NCBI GenBank assembly: GCA_041671305.1
Contig: JBAZBX010000031.1
Location: 1 to 6,749, forward strand
Length of the DNA stretch: 6,749 nucleotides
DNA from: CAIPBY01 sp041671305
GTDB taxonomy: Bacteria; Patescibacteriota; Patescibacteriia; 2-01-FULL-39-33
Direction: 5' to 3'
Of this stretch, positions 5,491-6,749 are shown in pieces. The notes beneath the pieces are model-generated. The model was not told the origin of the DNA and ran no database searches. It worked only from the letters and a program-made list of their open reading frames with translations. Made by a program: the position numbers and the translations under genes. The number at the start of each line of letters is the position of its first letter. The first letter of the stretch is position 1.

Positions 5491-6426
5491 GTGAACGCGA
5501 AACAGTACACAGGAAACATTGGTGAAGTGTTCTACGAGGGTAGTTCCAAGAACTTGAGACATTGCGATGAGAAGACAATGCTTTTTGAGTTCACGGACGG
5601 CTTCTCGGCATTTGATGTCGGGCGGTGCCCACAACTCATTTCGGGTAAGGGTGCGGCAGTATGCTCTGCGGCTGTGAAGTCGTTTTTGATCGCCGCATCA
5701 GTGGGCGTGAAAACTCACTTCATTGAGCAGGTTGCTGACAATATGATCCGTGTCATGCGGGTCAACGTAATCACCGACCGGCCAATTGGCACGGACGAAA
5801 CGGACTTCCTTTTCGGGCGGGAACTGATTCGTCGTTACTACGTCGCGGGCGGTCTCTTGCGTGACATGAAGGCTGGCAAGGCGAAGCCCATGGATTATGG
5901 CTTCGAAAGCAACGACGTACCTGCCGAAGGCACTATGTTGCCATGGGCGGTTTCCGAAGTTACGACCAAGTGGGAGAAAGAGGATCGTAAAGTCTTCGGT
6001 GATGAAATTTGCGCTGGTACCGGATTTACTCCTCTCGATTTGCAGCATCATTGGGATGGCATCGGTCGTATCGATGGCGCAATGGCTCTGGCATGGTACC
6101 AGGCAGGTTTCGGCTTGTGGGACGGCAAGTACGAGGTCGGTTTGGTGGGTCCTTCGCGTCAGCCAATCATTTTAGACGTGTTCGGGACGCAGGACGAAAA
6201 TCGGCCGGTTTCCTTGGATGAACTGGCTCAGGGCCAGGTCGTACATTATGGCAAGGAATACCTCCGTCAATACCTGATCCAGTTGGGCTACTACGATGAA
6301 GTCAAGACTGCGCGCGCTCAGGGATTCGCGGATCCGTCGTATCCTACGATTCCGAAATGGGCGATTGATGAAGCGTCGTATCGCTACTCTCATTTTGCTG
6401 CCAGATACGCGGCAATTGCGCTTTAA
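5491..6426 (+). CDS. purC: Phosphoribosylaminoimidazole-succinocarboxamide synthase (SAICAR synthetase) family, PurC-like
   Basis: PurC joins CAIR and aspartate with ATP in de novo purine synthesis, in the cytoplasm. Family motifs in this 311-aa protein are YEGSSKNLR (15-23, the glycine-rich nucleotide strand, usually YEGKAK), FTDGFSAFDVG (34-44), GKGAAVCSAAVKSF (52-65), a Thr-His at 75-76, SEVTTKWEKEDRK (155-167), WDGKYEVG (210-217), LDVFGTQDENR (228-238) and GKEYLRQY (254-261). The sequence is divergent: the usual DE-x-TPD-S segment reads DVFGTQDENR, so a related activity cannot be excluded. I place the start at GTG 5491 because of the GAAAGGG site 8 nt upstream; GTG 5446 would add 15 unconserved residues. 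Fifteen of 17 arginine codons are CGN and two sampled 60-nt lines are 57-58% GC, against AGA/AGG only in gene 1 and clearly lower GC in the operon, which suggests horizontal transfer. No other purine gene is nearby, and the gene has its own terminator. Confidence 0.85.
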   Translation: MNAKQYTGNIGEVFYEGSSKNLRHCDEKTMLFEFTDGFSAFDVGRCPQLISGKGAAVCSAAVKSFLIAASVGVKTHFIEQVADNMIRVMRVNVITDRPIGTDETDFLFGRELIRRYYVAGGLLRDMKAGKAKPMDYGFESNDVPAEGTMLPWAVSEVTTKWEKEDRKVFGDEICAGTGFTPLDLQHHWDGIGRIDGAMALAWYQAGFGLWDGKYEVGLVGPSRQPIILDVFGTQDENRPVSLDELAQGQVVHYGKEYLRQYLIQLGYYDEVKTARAQGFADPSYPTIPKWAIDEASYRYSHFAARYAAIAL

Positions 6427-6448
6427 GAGCGCTCTACGAACAGTTCGG

Positions 6449-6480
6449 CCGGCGGGAAACTATTCCCGCCGGTCTCTTTA
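6449..6480 (+). terminator. Rho-independent terminator of the purC-like gene
   Basis: A perfect 10-bp GC-rich stem, CCGGCGGGAA (6449-6458) with TTCCCGCCGG (6463-6472), closes a 4-nt ACTA loop and is followed by TCTCTTTA, a short, imperfect T-tract. It starts 22 nt after the stop codon. The high GC content of the stem matches the purC-like gene rather than the AT-rich DNA that begins right after it, so it seems to have travelled with that gene. Confidence 0.85.
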
Positions 6481-6490
6481 ATTCATTGAT

Positions 6491-6519
6491 TTTTTAAAAT
6501 ATTTTTGTTAAGATATAAA
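6491..6519 (+). promoter_or_regulatory. Weak candidate promoter for tRNA-Glu
   Basis: TATAAA (6514-6519) lies 17 nt after TTTTTA (6491-6496), a poor -35 match. Start of transcription would fall near 6526, almost at the first tRNA base. The region between the purC terminator and the tRNA is strongly A/T-rich and must hold the tRNA promoter if the terminator is effective. Confidence 0.3.
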
Positions 6520-6528
6520 TTGATTTTT

Positions 6529-6602
6529 GGCCCTATCGTCTAGTGGTAGGACACCGCCTTCTCAAGGCGAGAACCGGGGTTCAATTCCCCGTGGGGCTAC
6601 CA
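6529..6602 (+). tRNA. tRNA-Glu, anticodon CTC
   Basis: The 74 nt fold into a full cloverleaf. The acceptor arms are 6529-6535 and 6592-6598, with the D-arm between them and the anticodon stem. The anticodon arm is CCGCC-TTCTCAA-GGCGA (6554-6570) with CTC at 6561-6563. The variable loop has four bases, and the T-arm is CGGGG-TTCAATT-CCCCG (6575-6591). The discriminator is A6599, and CCA is encoded (6600-6602). CTC reads GAG, and the overall sequence resembles bacterial tRNA-Glu. Two oddities are the first acceptor pair, G1-U72, and an outermost anticodon-stem mismatch, C27-A43; both are tolerable. The tRNA stands alone, with no second tRNA after it. Confidence 0.95.
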
Positions 6603-6650
6603 ACTAGTGAGAGGTTTCTGGCGACCGAGAGGGGTCAGGATCCTTAAACG

Positions 6651-6688
6651 AATAAAACAACCAGCATTAAGTGCCGGTTGTTTTATTT
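6651..6688. terminator. Bidirectional terminator-like hairpin after tRNA-Glu
   Basis: The arms 6651-6666 and 6672-6687 pair over 16 positions with one A-C mismatch (6663/6675) around a 5-nt TTAAG loop. The stem itself carries AATAAAAC on the left and GTTTTATT on the right, so a T-rich run ends the transcript on either strand. It would stop transcripts from the tRNA on the plus strand and from a convergent gene on the minus strand. Confidence 0.75.
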
Positions 6689-6699
6689 GATTGAAATTA

Positions 6700-6749
6700 T
6701 ATTAAATTATTTCGATGCCCTTCCTTTAGTCTTTTTTCTATTATTTGTC
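6700..6749 (-). CDS. Possible 3' end of a convergent minus-strand gene (partial)
   Basis: Two minus-strand frames are open from the window edge. One gives 16 residues, QIIEKRLKEGHRNNLI, then a stop; the other gives 13 basic residues, TNNRKKTKGRASK, then a stop at 6707-6709. Both are too short to identify. The bidirectional hairpin just beyond them, at 6651-6687, is what would be expected between two converging transcripts, which is the main support. The plus strand here has no recognisable gene. Confidence 0.25.

Noticed and set aside
5698..6051. 117-codon open frame on the minus strand inside the purC-like gene
   Set aside because: It is a shadow of the well-supported plus-strand gene, favoured by its high GC, with no recognisable motifs.
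6426..6435. AGAGCGCTCT palindrome just after the purC stop
   Set aside because: A single 10-bp GC-rich palindrome with no context; the terminator role is filled by the hairpin at 6449-6472.
5342..6608. ACTAGT at 5342-5347 and 6603-6608 as possible integration repeats around the purC cassette
   Set aside because: The repeat is a 6-bp palindrome, likely by chance. No copy of the tRNA 3' end is found on the far side of the cassette and no integrase gene is present, so there is no attachment-site evidence.
6607..6690. 27-codon GTG frame after the tRNA
   Set aside because: It reads straight through the terminator stem and has no ribosome binding site or family resemblance.
1..6749. CRISPR array, insertion sequence or toxin-antitoxin pair
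   Set aside because: There are no regularly spaced repeats, no transposase-like frame or paired terminal repeats, and no small overlapping gene pair of that type.

Overview
The window looks like bacterial chromosome, moderately AT-rich, from an uncultured fermentative lineage. A Patescibacteria/CPR-type genome (Falkowbacteria- or Parcubacteria-like) is my best guess. The guess rests on very compact co-directional genes, AT-only leaders without Shine-Dalgarno sequences, near-exclusive AGA/AGG arginine codons, and split forms of proteins often found fused elsewhere. This is inference; nothing here fixes the phylum.

Layout: 1-141 is the 3' end of an unidentified reading frame, followed by about 100 AT-rich bases with a good promoter (188-216). 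From 244 to 5313 runs one tightly packed plus-strand operon of six genes, with gaps of 2, 30, 27 and 11 nt and then a 1-nt overlap. The genes are two paralogous DUF2229/COG3580-COG3581-type proteins, a BadF/HgdC-type 2-hydroxyacyl-CoA dehydratase activase (ATP-driven iron-sulfur electron donor), a DUF3467 protein, the chaperone DnaJ, and a membrane-anchored FAM173/ATPSC-KMT-like methyltransferase. The first three genes form a probable system in which the activase uses ATP hydrolysis to push low-potential electrons to iron-sulfur partner proteins. Each putative partner has exactly three cysteines at comparable positions. No catalytic dehydratase or CoA-transferase gene is visible, so the substrate is unknown.

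After a 177-nt regulatory gap with several inverted repeats comes a solitary purC-like gene (SAICAR synthetase family, 5491-6426). Its base composition, arginine codons and ribosome binding site clearly differ from the operon's, and it has its own perfect 10-bp terminator hairpin, so it looks like a horizontally acquired cassette. A tRNA-Glu(CTC) with encoded CCA follows at 6529-6602, then an odd GC-rich stretch and a bidirectional terminator hairpin. The window ends in what may be the 3' end of a convergent minus-strand gene.
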